A DNA stretch of 64,000 bases from Phytophthora colocasiae. Taxonomy: Eukaryota > Oomycota > Peronosporomycetes > Peronosporales > Peronosporaceae. Positions 39,967 through 49,930 of this stretch are shown in pieces. Position numbers and translations under genes: made by a program. Position 1 is the first letter of the stretch. The number at the start of each line of letters is the position of its first letter. The DNA is taken from NCBI GenBank assembly GCA_018806915.1, contig JAGKQI010000047.1:1426001-1490000 (forward strand), given 5' to 3'. Below the pieces are notes generated by a model. The model did no database searches, had not been told where the DNA came from, and saw only the letters and a list, made by a program, of their open reading frames with translations.

Positions 39967-41966
39967 TGACTCAATTTGATTTCTCTTTTCGACAAGGGAT
40001 TCGTCCTAGTCTACAGCAAGTGAAGAACGCATTACTTTCACGGGACGAAATGGAAAAGATGGCTACGGATTCTGCGAGTAGTGGCGCACCGAATGGAAAC
40101 AATGGAGTGGCTATGCATATGGGACAGCAGTTTCAAAGCCGAAACTCGGGTCAAGGGTCAACTTCTGGGTCTAACCAAGGCCAGAAGGAGCAGGTGCAGT
40201 CTACTGGCGCAGGAAAACGACGTGCAGTTCGTTGTTATCATTGTCATAAGTTAGGACATATGCGACGAGACTGTTGGCATTTTAAGAATAAGCAGACAAA
40301 AACTCAGCAGTCGAAGACCAATTCGCAGAATAAGGAGAAGAAGAAGGCCAAGAAGGACAAAGGTGGAAACAATGAAGCTCAACCGAATAATTCACCGACT
40401 ACTGGTACAGCTGGCTACATGCGATTTGTGGAGACTGTGAAGAATGAAGAGGAGAGCAGTAGCAGCAGTAGTTCGGAAGGTGAAGGCTTCGTTGGAATGG
40501 CGATACGTAAAGACAGACACGGCTCCAGAGGTGACTGGATGTTAGATTCGGGCACTACGTCGCACGTTTGCACGGAGCGTGAGCTGTTCACGAGTTTGAA
40601 AAAGTCAAAAGCCTCTTTCAAAGTGTGGAATGGAGGTGTTACGCAGGGAAATTTGTGTGGCACTGTGGTAATTGATGCGGTGGATGCACGGAGTCATACT
40701 GAATTGTCATTTGAGCTGAATAACGTGGAATTTTCTCCATCTGGACCTGTAAATTTACTTAGTCTTGGTCTCTTGTTGGAATCAGGCTGGGTGTTGACCA
40801 CAAGCAATCCAAATGAACTACCACGGAAGATGTTCCTGGCTTGTGAAGGACAATGTTTGGAATTTATTTTTCATGGACAGCATTACTGGTTAAACAATGG
40901 AAATTTCGAAGACAATGAAGCAGTTGTGATGTCAGCCGTCAGTTCTGATGCAAGTCCTTTGATGCGATGGCACGAGCGCTTAGCTCACTTGAATGAAGCT
41001 TCATTGAAGTACATGGCCAAGAACAACGTCGTGAAGGGAATGTCTCTCTCGTCAGTGCAGATGAGAACAAAACTGAAGTGTTTAAGTTGTATGGCGGCAA
41101 AGCGGAGACGAATGACGTTTGGAGACGCTACTGACAAGCGAACGAAAGTCAACTTCGAGCGTTTGACGTCTGACGTTTGCGATATGAGCAAATACTTGCC
41201 TGGCCTCGGAGCAACACGATACTTTCAGCTAATACACGATGAGGGATCGCGGTACGTGTGGTGCTACATCCTGAAGAACAAAAGTGAAGCAGCAGGAAAT
41301 ACACGGCGGTTAATTGCTGAATTTTTGGCTGATGGTAAGAAAATAACGACGTTCACAAGTGACGGTGGAGGTGAATATATGACTAGTGAGCTGAAACTTT
41401 TCTTGGAAGAGAAGGGAATTGTTTTTATTCCGACGCATCCGTATACGCCACAAGAGAACTGTCTCGTAGAAAAGATGAATGGAGTTCTCGTGAATAAGAT
41501 GCGAGCAGTCATGCATGCTGCTAATTTACCGCTGGTGTTGTGGAATGAAGTCCTACGGTATGTCGTGGAAGTGTACAATCTGACGCCTACGAAAGCTTTG
41601 AATGGAATTACGCCCACTGAAGTATTGACAGGCTTGAAACCGGACATCAGTCCACTGAAAGTATGTGGCTGTATAGGTTATGTGTTCGTACCGAAAGAGA
41701 AGCGAAAGAACAAGCTCTCGTCGAAAGCTGAGCCGGCACTATTCCTCGGATTTCCGAAGACCAAGCATGGCTACCGGTTACTGGATCTGCGTACGGGGAG
41801 GATAGTGGAAGCCCGCGACGTCAAGTTCCGTGAGGATGTGACTGTCGAGCGCACATATCTTAATGCGTTGTTAAAAGGCAGACAGCATTATTACCCCCAA
41901 ATCCCGTTTGTTCCGCTTCCAGTGGAATATGTTGCAGAGCAGTCGGTGAGAAATGAATGCTATTAA
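39966..41966 (+). CDS. Copia-B Gag zinc knuckle, protease and integrase
   Basis: This is the continuation in a second frame. It has a canonical knuckle CYHCHKLGHMRRDC, the protease motif WMLDSGTTSHVC, the integrase zinc region (WHERLAHLNEAS, then CLSCMAAK) and the core with TSDGGGEYMTSE and QENCLVEKMNG, giving the catalytic Asp and Glu. A second frame change near 41955 separates it from the RT. Confidence 0.88.
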   Translation: MTQFDFSFRQGIRPSLQQVKNALLSRDEMEKMATDSASSGAPNGNNGVAMHMGQQFQSRNSGQGSTSGSNQGQKEQVQSTGAGKRRAVRCYHCHKLGHMRRDCWHFKNKQTKTQQSKTNSQNKEKKKAKKDKGGNNEAQPNNSPTTGTAGYMRFVETVKNEEESSSSSSSEGEGFVGMAIRKDRHGSRGDWMLDSGTTSHVCTERELFTSLKKSKASFKVWNGGVTQGNLCGTVVIDAVDARSHTELSFELNNVEFSPSGPVNLLSLGLLLESGWVLTTSNPNELPRKMFLACEGQCLEFIFHGQHYWLNNGNFEDNEAVVMSAVSSDASPLMRWHERLAHLNEASLKYMAKNNVVKGMSLSSVQMRTKLKCLSCMAAKRRRMTFGDATDKRTKVNFERLTSDVCDMSKYLPGLGATRYFQLIHDEGSRYVWCYILKNKSEAAGNTRRLIAEFLADGKKITTFTSDGGGEYMTSELKLFLEEKGIVFIPTHPYTPQENCLVEKMNGVLVNKMRAVMHAANLPLVLWNEVLRYVVEVYNLTPTKALNGITPTEVLTGLKPDISPLKVCGCIGYVFVPKEKRKNKLSSKAEPALFLGFPKTKHGYRLLDLRTGRIVEARDVKFREDVTVERTYLNALLKGRQHYYPQIPFVPLPVEYVAEQSVRNECY

Positions 41967-43863
41967 AGATGCACGAGAGACTGTTAATCATGATTTGAGT
42001 GGCGATACTGACCAACAAGTGGGAACTACTCACGAAAGCCCCGATGATGGTAGAGATTCGGTGGGAGCTCAAGAAGAACGAGATGCCTGTGAGAATTCGG
42101 TGTTGTCGGATGAAGACGAGTCTGTAGACGAGGCTGATGTAAGTGATTCTCCGCAATGTACTCAACCACGGCGTAGCTCTAAAAGACAACGAGGATTGCG
42201 TCGTTCGCAACGGAAAAGACAAGCAAATGTACGTCTACACGACTACATTCTTGCTGCTGTGGAAGCAATGGAATCACTTACAGGGAATCCTACTGTTGAA
42301 GAAGCATTAAATTCTCGAGATCGTGATGGCTGGTTGCGAGCAATGCAGAAGGAGATGGAAGCACATGAAATCAACGGCACATGGAGATTGGTCGATAGAC
42401 CAAAACACCTGACCAACATACTGAAATCTATCTGGGTGCTACGGCCAAAGCACAATGAAAAAGGGAAAGTTGAGCGACTCAAGGCTCGGCTGGCTGTAAA
42501 AGGCTGTGGACAGAAGTATGGAGTTGATTATCTGGAGACATACTCTCCGGTGGTACGAATTGAAACAGTGCGCTTGCTTCTTATCCTGTCATTTCTATTG
42601 AGTCTCGAGTGCTATCATGTTGACTTTGTCACGGCATTTTTGAATGGAGTGCTGAATGGGGTTCAGATTTTTATGGAGCAACCAGAATACTTCAAGGATG
42701 GCACGGATCGTGTGTGTGAGCTCCTAAAAGGACTCTATGGACTCAAGCAAGCATCGAGGCTCTGGTACCAAACACTACATGACTATTTATTGGAGATTGG
42801 CTTTACACAGTGTGATTTCGATGTGGGTTTGTACCAGAGACGGAAGAATGGAAATGTGGTATATCTTACGGTGTACGTGGATGACTTGCTCATTTTTGGA
42901 GACAAGGTGAACATTGAGTTAGTGATCGACGAGTTGGCTGCAAAGTTTGCTCTGAAGAATCTTGGAAGAGTGAAGCACATTCTTTCCATGGAGGTGAAGT
43001 ACATTCCAGGGAAACTATTGTGTCTTTCACAGACAGCTTACATTGATCGGTTGCTGGAGCGCTTTGGAATGCGCGAAGCTCACTCAGTTGGATCGCCTAT
43101 GATGCAGAATGAAGAATTACCTCCGATTGAAAGAGATGAAAGTAAAATTAATGATCCGAGTATACCTTTTCGAGAATTGGTGGGAGCGTTGCAGTATTTG
43201 GTAGGTTGTACAAGACCTGACTTAGCAAATGCAGTGCGAAGCCTCGCAAAGTATTCCAGCTCCTATACTAAGGGGAATTATGAGTGCGCAAAGCGATTGT
43301 TGCGGTATTTACGTGGCACGCGGACGTACGGCCTGGTATATCGATGTGGAGGGGAAGTACAACCGATGCGAATTGATGCATTCTGCGATGCTGATCACGC
43401 CAATTGTCCGGAAACGAGTCGGTCTGTTACAGGCTATTTGCTGTGTTTGAACAATTGCCCCTTTCTGTTCAAGAGCAAGCAGCAAACGAAGGTGACCACT
43501 GCTACATGCAGCTCGGAGCTGTTAGCAGCGAGCATGTGTGTTGAAGACTTAATTTGGGCTAGGAAACTACTGAAAGAGATCCAGAATGAATCTCTGCCGT
43601 GCTCTATCCTGAACATGGACAACCAAAGCACCATTAAGGTGGTCACGGAGCCTGGAAATTATAAGAAGATGAAGAACTCTGCTAAGAAGAGTCGCCAAAT
43701 CGCTGAGTTCGTGAAGAAGAAAAAGCTAAAAGTGGAATACGTCTCGAGTTCAGAGAACGTAGCTGATATTTTCACGAAAGCGTTGGGACCACAGCGGTTC
43801 CAGAGTCTCCGTCAAGCGCTGCACGTTGAAGACGTGGCAGCAGCAATTCTGGTCCAGCATTAA
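41953..43863 (+). CDS. Copia-B reverse transcriptase and RNase H
   Basis: 636 aa. An acidic linker is followed by RT motifs (LYGLKQASRLWYQ, active site VYVDDLLIFGD) and RNase H (FCDADHANCPETSRSVTGY, then CSSELLAASMCVEDL). It overlaps the previous frame by 14 bases. Confidence 0.9.
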   Translation: MNAIKDARETVNHDLSGDTDQQVGTTHESPDDGRDSVGAQEERDACENSVLSDEDESVDEADVSDSPQCTQPRRSSKRQRGLRRSQRKRQANVRLHDYILAAVEAMESLTGNPTVEEALNSRDRDGWLRAMQKEMEAHEINGTWRLVDRPKHLTNILKSIWVLRPKHNEKGKVERLKARLAVKGCGQKYGVDYLETYSPVVRIETVRLLLILSFLLSLECYHVDFVTAFLNGVLNGVQIFMEQPEYFKDGTDRVCELLKGLYGLKQASRLWYQTLHDYLLEIGFTQCDFDVGLYQRRKNGNVVYLTVYVDDLLIFGDKVNIELVIDELAAKFALKNLGRVKHILSMEVKYIPGKLLCLSQTAYIDRLLERFGMREAHSVGSPMMQNEELPPIERDESKINDPSIPFRELVGALQYLVGCTRPDLANAVRSLAKYSSSYTKGNYECAKRLLRYLRGTRTYGLVYRCGGEVQPMRIDAFCDADHANCPETSRSVTGYLLCLNNCPFLFKSKQQTKVTTATCSSELLAASMCVEDLIWARKLLKEIQNESLPCSILNMDNQSTIKVVTEPGNYKKMKNSAKKSRQIAEFVKKKKLKVEYVSSSENVADIFTKALGPQRFQSLRQALHVEDVAAAILVQH

Positions 43864-43875
43864 GCGAGGTGGGAG

Positions 43876-44245
43876 TAGCAGAATCCTGATCTCGAGGTGG
43901 CTACATTCCGAGATGGCTACACTACGAGTGTAAAGATGTCGCTTGAGCTGGAGCCTAGAAGGATGAGGGACAAGACGATCTGCGCGCTGTTGAAGGGAGA
44001 CGCGTATGACCAAAGGGGGTTTTACTGTTGAAGGTGCTTGTGAGGCATGTCCAACGGGTTTTCCCTCCTCGTGTATGACACGTAGGCGTGGGCGACCATG
44101 CGATAGTTAATGGACTAATGTCACGGTGAGTTTTGCTTTGTGGACAAGAATCTATTGCTTCTCGTCTTGCTGTTCGATCAAGTAGGCACTTACGCGACCT
44201 GTGCAGTGCTGAGTGAGCTACCAACTACGAGCGAACTTGCTGCTA
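43876..44245 (+). repeat. 3' LTR of Copia-B
   Basis: This is the direct repeat partner of 38866-39235. It ends at the CTTGC target duplication inside the split transposase gene. Confidence 0.9.
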
Positions 44246-45272
44246 CTTGCCGCTTCTCTTTTGACAACGGACCACTCGGATCAAAATATCCCTGCGTCTT
44301 CCAGCCGCAGTGCTCAAATACTCTTGTCATGTTGAAGTTCTCGAAGCGACGAAATGTCTGTACGACAAACGGCATAAGATCTCTCCCACTTGACTCGTCA
44401 TAGTATCGTTGAAACGATCTCTTGATGTACCCAAACATGTACTCAATCGGGTTGAAGAATGGGCAATATGCTGGAAGAAATATCGGCACCACGCCAATGC
44501 TCCTCAGGAAGTGGACTATTTCAGGGTGTCTGTGGATGGAAGGTTCATCTAATATCCACACCGAGTGTGGGCCGGGGTACTGGCGGACTTCACCTCGGGC
44601 TGAATATGCAAAAGCCTGGCATCCTTTCACGAATTCAACTCGATCGAACGTGCCTTCTGTGTAGAAGTAGTCAATAAGACCATGCACTCCAATAAATGCC
44701 AAGACCGACACTCTTGGTTTCCGCTGGAAGTCTCCCCGAATCGCGACACTCTTTCCGTTTAGGGCATAACCCCTCTTTCTTATCATTCCTCGGTTATCAA
44801 ATGATACCTCATCCAGAAAGACAAGGTTGTGGTGGCTCCAGTCAATGCGACTCAACTCCTCGATGAAGCGAAAAATGTCTTGTTCTTTTATGTGCATTGC
44901 ACGTCGCTCTAGTACCTTCCACGTCAAACCACAATCATGAATTATACGCCAGACTGATGACTTAGAAATGGTGATCTTGTGAGCTTGCTTGAACGCATCT
45001 TGGGCTTCATCAAGATACGCGAGTGGATGCTTTGTATAGAACTCGCACAACCACTTCCTATGCTCCACAGTGAACTTCCGGTCGGCCGTCGCGTTTGCTC
45101 GCTCGAAAGTTCCAGTAGCCTCATAAACTCGAATCCAGATACCAATTGTGCTCTCAGACTTGTGATACACATATGCAAGCTGCTTCCTTGTGTAGCCGAG
45201 GTTATAGAGCCCATACAGACAGTGAAACACTGTATTTGGATGCGCATGCTGCTGTGTAACAGCCTCCTGCAT
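44246..45272 (-). pseudogene. DDE_3-type transposase, N-terminal 342 aa, interrupted by Copia-B
   Basis: It starts MQEAVTQQHAHPN. A helix-turn-helix region (YTRKQLAYVYHKSESTIGIW, then ISKSSVWRIIHDCGLTWKV) is followed by a DDE core: FLDEVSFDNRG, VWILDEPSIHRHPEI and FLPAYCPFFNPIEYMFGYIK. The catalytic Asp, Asp and Glu are all present. The frame then runs into the Copia-B 3' LTR. The duplicated CTTGC at the junction lets the original C-terminus be found 5.4 kb away at 38865. No terminal inverted repeats of this element were identified with confidence. Confidence 0.82.
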
Positions 45273-45949
45273 GCTTCGTAGAGTCCGGTGATCTGACTAG
45301 CAGCAAAACCAAATCGCTACAGGTCAACAACAATCGTAGAAGTTATATTAGCATGACGAACCGCGAAACTAACTGGGTTCTTCGTTGTCTTACCTTGGTT
45401 CGAAAGCGCTAAGCTCTCCTGTGGTTCAATGATTCCTTGCGCTGCCGGCCTACGCTAGGCGGACTTCTACAGGACTGGTGCACCGCCGGCGGACGCCAGG
45501 AAGCGTGCAGTTGCTGTCTGCGTGCGGAAACTGCTAGGTGCTGCTTTCAGCCAATCAGACTGTGCTGTTGATTGAGTGCTTCATTTTTAGCTGGGATTGA
45601 CAATATAGTGTCTGCGAACATCTGGGTGAAACAAATGAACGTGTTAGGACGCATACCTCTTCAGCCTCCATAACCTGATGAAGAAGACTAACCCATCGAG
45701 ACATGGATCTTCCAACACACATGTACCAAGTTGATTCTGTCGCACAATTAATCCTTCGTCTACACCACGAGCAGCTTTTCTCGTGGTTCAAGGTGTGGCC
45801 AGGATTGATGGAGCAGCAGCCGTAATCTCAATCTTTTTCGGGGGCGGGGGGGCTGAAAGAGTTCCCATGACATGGCATGAGCAGTGCTCGGAGCATCAAC
45901 TTGACGATTGTCAGCAAAGTGTTTACAGCGAGGCCTTGTTGAGGGCTGA
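45273..45949. other. Right part of the spacer, no gene seen
   Basis: This interval holds the 5' flank of the transposase and unique DNA up to the inner edge of the right arm. G-runs occur at 45837-45851. No supported gene. Confidence 0.4.
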
Positions 45950-45981
45950 TCGCACTCAGCCATCACTCACTCACTCTCACC

Positions 45982-46263
45982 ATGAAGTTTACTTTCGGAC
46001 TTGTGCTTATTGCCGCCGCCATCGCTTCTGCTGTTGCTGCTGAAGGCAACACGGAACAGCGTAACCTCGCTTTCGCCCCTGGTTACAAGGGTCCCATGTG
46101 TGCTGACATGGGATGCCCCGACAACTACGCCCCCGTATGTGGCTCGGATGGTGTAACCTACAGCAACGAATGCAACCTGGGCATCACGAGCTGCAACCAC
46201 CCCGACAAGAACATCACCAAGGTTGCTGACGGTGCTTGCTCGAATGAGCAACAGCAGTCGTAA
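45982..46263 (+). CDS. Secreted Kazal-type serine protease inhibitor (right arm)
   Basis: It encodes the same 93-aa protein as 37199-37480: a signal peptide, six cysteines in Kazal spacing, Asp at P1 and a GACSNEQQQS tail. Upstream sequence is shared for only 32 bp before the duplication ends, so the two genes have different promoters beyond that point. A decayed relative lies at 62175. Confidence 0.92.
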   Translation: MKFTFGLVLIAAAIASAVAAEGNTEQRNLAFAPGYKGPMCADMGCPDNYAPVCGSDGVTYSNECNLGITSCNHPDKNITKVADGACSNEQQQS

Positions 46264-46450
46264 TTAGATCGTTGCGCTTCTAAAACTTCATGAGTAAAGA
46301 TGCTTACATGTAGTTTGCCCAATCTCTGCCATGTTGTTTTGCCTTACGATTGATTTCCATGATAACTATCTGAATCGTACCGAATTTACGATTACTTTCT
46401 TTTACTACGGAAGGAAGAGCAGGATAATCAATCCAAGGCGCGTACAGAAT

Positions 46451-46760
46451 TGAATTGAAGACGAATGAAGATAGGTCGGTGGGTTCCTAAGGTACTAAAA
46501 TGGCGCGATCATGTTCTGAACGTCTCATTTCAGAGAGGACGTTAGCTAGTGAACTATTGGTGGGTCAATTGGCATTAGGAGAAGGCAAAAGGCAAGTGGA
46601 TTCAATCGGTTGTGATGAATCCTGTGGGCTTCACTCTTGATATGAAGTACTTAGTTCTTCCACTTCTTCACTAAAGGGTCCATGGTGACCTGTTGGGCGC
46701 TTTGCGAGAAGAAGTGTACGGTATCAGCATCGGAAGACCTCGTTACAGCATGAACTTGGA
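46451..46760 (+). pseudogene. Relic of TIR-domain gene 3' part (right arm)
   Basis: Nucleotides align with 60775-61125 of the intact TIR gene: GAAGATAGGTCGGT, TTAGCTAGTGAACTATTGG and GAAGAAGTGTACGGTATCAG have close counterparts. Frames are broken. It lies 188 bp after the Kazal stop and has a mirror copy in the left arm. Confidence 0.75.
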
Positions 46761-46950
46761 GAATATCGAGAATATCGAGAACACGGCGTACGGCATGCCT
46801 GGTGTGTCTTGAAAACTATGGGTTGGGTAGATTCGAGCGTAGTCACATGTACGAAATGTTATTGCTATTCAACTTTTACAGAGAGAGGAGTAAATGGTGT
46901 TGCTAGCGAAAACGCGAAAACACCTTCTTCTTCTTCTCCCTAATCGCGTT

Positions 46951-48311
46951 TTACTTGCTCTTAAAGGTGTCGGCAGCTGAATCACTACATTCAAAGATAA
47001 AAGGTTAATTCCAGTAAAGACACACCTTTGAAATCTTCACATTGAAGTACGTACGTTGCAACACCCGCGCCCTTCAGCAGCTCCTGTGCGTATTTGTTGT
47101 GCGACAACTTGGTCTGAAGGCTGTAGCAGGGATAGGAAAAATACAATATCATACGGATTGGAGGCCTTCATCCTAGCCAATAAATAATTGAGTTATTGCC
47201 ACATTTTTCGACAATATCAACCAAGTCAGTAGGTCACATGAATTGTGACACTATGTCGTCTTTTCTCATGAGTAGTTTTAAACGAGTTGGTTGCTGTCGA
47301 AGCGCGTGGATTCAGGAGGGGGGGGGGGGGTTACCTCGAGAACCCTCCTACCGCGTCCAACCTCTCCGACCAACACACACAAGTCATAGTCCGATTTCCT
47401 CGACATCATACATACAACACACAAACTGATTTAATATACTACAGTAGTATTTCAGTTAGGAAATGACAAGCAACTGTAATAACCCGTGTGCCCTGTGCGC
47501 AAACGTGGCCACACCACCCGTTCGGCGATAGTTCTCGCTACCATCCATTGCCAAAACAACCACACATGTCAACGACATTTGGCTATAGCCAAGATTGACC
47601 TGTGTAAAAAATTGCATGTTATTGGGGTTGAGGAGCAATAAATTATGGCAATATGATATTGCCAATATCGGCAATAGTTACGGAAAATTACCAAACCCTG
47701 GGCTGTAGAGCACAACACATTAGAGAAACTACCACAACACCCAGGTAAGATTCCCACATACATTTCTCTGGCTTGAGCTGCGTGTGGAGCCTTGTCGCCT
47801 GGAAGCTGGAGCAGCTCCGTGAACATCTCCGTGCGAATGTTGCTCGTACTCATCGACGTCCTGGCGCCAATGGCACCTCCAACTATCCAGAAAGACACAA
47901 TGATTAAAAGAGTTTTCGATACAAGTAGGGAGTTCTAAGCTTACTAAGCACCCCCACAACTCCCAAAGGAGTCCCAAACGCCGCAACGTTCCAGATCCCA
48001 GCCATTGCTGTCGCCCCTAAGAGACCGCCGAAAGCTGCGCGACGTGTGCCTTTCTCTCGGTATTTCACGAACACGTCCCGTTCGGCTGGCGAGACGTCCC
48101 TATTAAACGAGAAGATCAGTAATTCATCAAATAGTATAGTATAGCGCTGTAGCACTTACATCCAGGGCGGACGACCAAAGCCTCGAGGACCAACACCCCA
48201 GGGAGCAAAACCACGAGGAGGTCCGTAGCGTTCACCGTCTTTCTTGGCGAACATCTCGGATCGCATCGTGTACATGACTTCGTATTGCTCAGAGGTCATG
48301 GAGGACATCAT
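46951..48311 (-). CDS. Glycine-motif small membrane protein family, member b' (right arm)
   Basis: Exons at 48311-48160, 48099-47945, 47882-47762, 47120-47055 and about 46984-46951 mirror gene b. The coding parts seen are the same, but intron 3 is enlarged by a 574-bp hAT MITE whose 8-bp target duplication includes the splice acceptor. The acceptor CTACAG next to exon 4 is therefore kept, and a second one lies at the original end of the intron. Whether this gene still splices correctly is uncertain. Confidence 0.6.
47127..47700. mobile_element. hAT-type MITE in intron 3 of gene b'
   Basis: The ends are CAGGG and CCCTG with an 8-bp target duplication GGCTGTAG (47119-47126 and 47701-47708), the size typical of hAT elements. 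It is non-coding and contains a G-run at about 47319 and a TGGCAATATGATATTGCCA palindrome at 47646-47664. The left arm shows the empty site with one GGCTGTAG (on the minus strand). Confidence 0.82.
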
Positions 48312-48457
48312 CTTGTTGTACGTTGAAGGAGCTTTGGCGGAGAAAATTGAGTTGTGGGATAAAGTTATCCATAATTGCAACTGTAGTAACTGGTAGGCTG
48401 GAAGTTGTTGATTGGCGTAATCGATTTTGTTGACGCCGGATCAGAATGAATGTACAT

Positions 48458-48846
48458 ACCGTATTTGAGATCTCATAGTTCAGACCCCAGGTTTTTGAAG
48501 TTGTATTGTTGTAAAATGTACAAGAGCCGTACAGGTACCGACACGTCTCTAAAACTACTGCATCATGGAACTCTATTACTCGTAGTTTGTGCTCGTACGA
48601 TACTGCACCACGTTTGAATTGCTTAGGAGCTTTACCGATGCCCGTCGTCCTCGTCCTTCCTTCCTTCCGGCCGCGGCCCCATGGTGCTTTTTCGAAGTGA
48701 GCGCCCTGTTTTTGAGAGTTTTGACCTATTTTTACGCTACGAATTATGAGATCTCAATTGCTGATGTGGACTGAACAACGTTGCTGATTGGCTATTACAC
48801 GGTGCGAACTATGAGATCTCTCTGAACTATGAGATCTCAAATACGG
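48458..48846. mobile_element. Tc1-type MITE (right arm copy)
   Basis: This is the mirror of 28382-28770, with the same TA-flanked inverted repeats and transposase remnant. Confidence 0.75.
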
Positions 48847-48995
48847 TATGACCAGAGTGATTGTGCAACCTGGAGTCAACGCTTGTGTTGACCTCCATAC
48901 TAAACAAGCATTCCCAGTAACTTCCAGCTCTGCTTGTCTTCTCACAATTCAATCTGCCAACTTCAGTTACAGTACCTGATCCCACCCAACCTACC

Positions 48996-49787
48996 ATGAT
49001 GTCTTCCGAAGAGTACGAGGTCCTGTACACACTGCGCTCCGAACTTGCCAAGAAAGGGATCAGTCCAGGAGTGTTAGGAGCTCCTGTGGGCTTTGGCTCT
49101 GGAGGCTGCGGCCACGGTCCTTGGAGGTATCGACACTGGGGCTTTGGCCATCATGGTCCATGGGTTTTTGCCAACGACGAAGCTTTTAGTCGCGAAGGTT
49201 TTAACTCCAGACGTCGTGACTTTTTTTTCAGAGTGGACGTAAGTACTTGTTCAACCTTCTGTGTTGGTACTTGATATTGAGTCTGTTTTAAGCAGGAAGG
49301 ACGTCACTCCAGCTGAAATGGGGGTGTTGATGGAGTATAGAGATAAGGGAAGACAACGTGCAGCCGTTGGAGGGATCTTGGGGGCGTCAGCAATGGTTGG
49401 CGTATGGAAAGCAGCAGCATTGGGAAGTTTTCTGGGCGTCACTGGAATGATTGGTAAGCGATTGTTGCTGTGTCTTGTCTACATTGCGTGAAAAAGCCTG
49501 ACATCCTTTTAATTTGTAGTGGGCGGTGCGATCGGCGCTAGAGTTTCGCTACGCACCAGTGGCATTCGCAATGAGATGCTGACAGACATGCTGAAACTTC
49601 CCAGTGAGAGATCACCACGCGCAGCTGAAGCGAGAGAGATGTACGTTGTGATACGGGGAATCGATTCTATCACAGATCTAATGGTGTGCGTGTTGTTTGT
49701 GTGGTTTCATCCAGTCTGAAAAAGCTGCCACATAATGGTTTTGCGCAAGAGCTACTCAAGGGGACAGCTAATGCTACAGGCAGATAA
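48996..49787 (+). CDS. Glycine-motif small membrane protein family, member a' (right arm)
   Basis: Exons at 48996-49238, 49300-49453, 49520-49640 and 49715-49787 join to about 196 aa. It is like gene a but keeps the SERSP codons, which restores the LPSERSPRAAEARE motif shared with members b and c, and it has a different C-terminal end (LLKGTANATGR). This copy is probably closer to the ancestral form in its core. Confidence 0.65.
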
Positions 49788-49930
49788 CTATCTACTTGTC
49801 GACAAGAAGTTGTACTTGGAAGCTGCTTCTGTCGAGTTTTAGTTGCATCTTTAGTTGCCTAACATCAACGTTGTTAAGTTTTGTTCTACCAATAGCACGA
49901 ATTGCTTTGTAATGTTCGAGTGAGTGGCAA

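Larger units (their letters stand above)
38866..44245 (+). mobile_element. Copia-type LTR retrotransposon B
   Basis: LTRs of 370 bp at 38866-39235 and 43876-44245 appear identical. They are bounded by TAGCAG...CTGCTA instead of TG...CA. The target duplication CTTGC is at 38861-38865 and 44246-44250. GGTTATGAGCCC follows the 5' LTR, and a purine-rich GCGAGGTGGGAG precedes the 3' LTR. The internal order Gag, protease, integrase, RT, RNase H is Copia-type. The coding sequence is broken by two apparent frameshifts despite identical LTRs. Confidence 0.92.
45950..49930. repeat. Right arm of large inverted duplication
   Basis: This is the mirror copy of the left arm: Kazal gene (plus), TIR relic, gene b' (minus), MITE, gene a' (plus). 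It lacks Copia-A but has a 574-bp hAT MITE in gene b'. Positions map as x to 83462-x near the Kazal gene and 77228-x near genes a and b. The difference is accounted for by the two insertions to within 5 bp. Confidence 0.9.
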
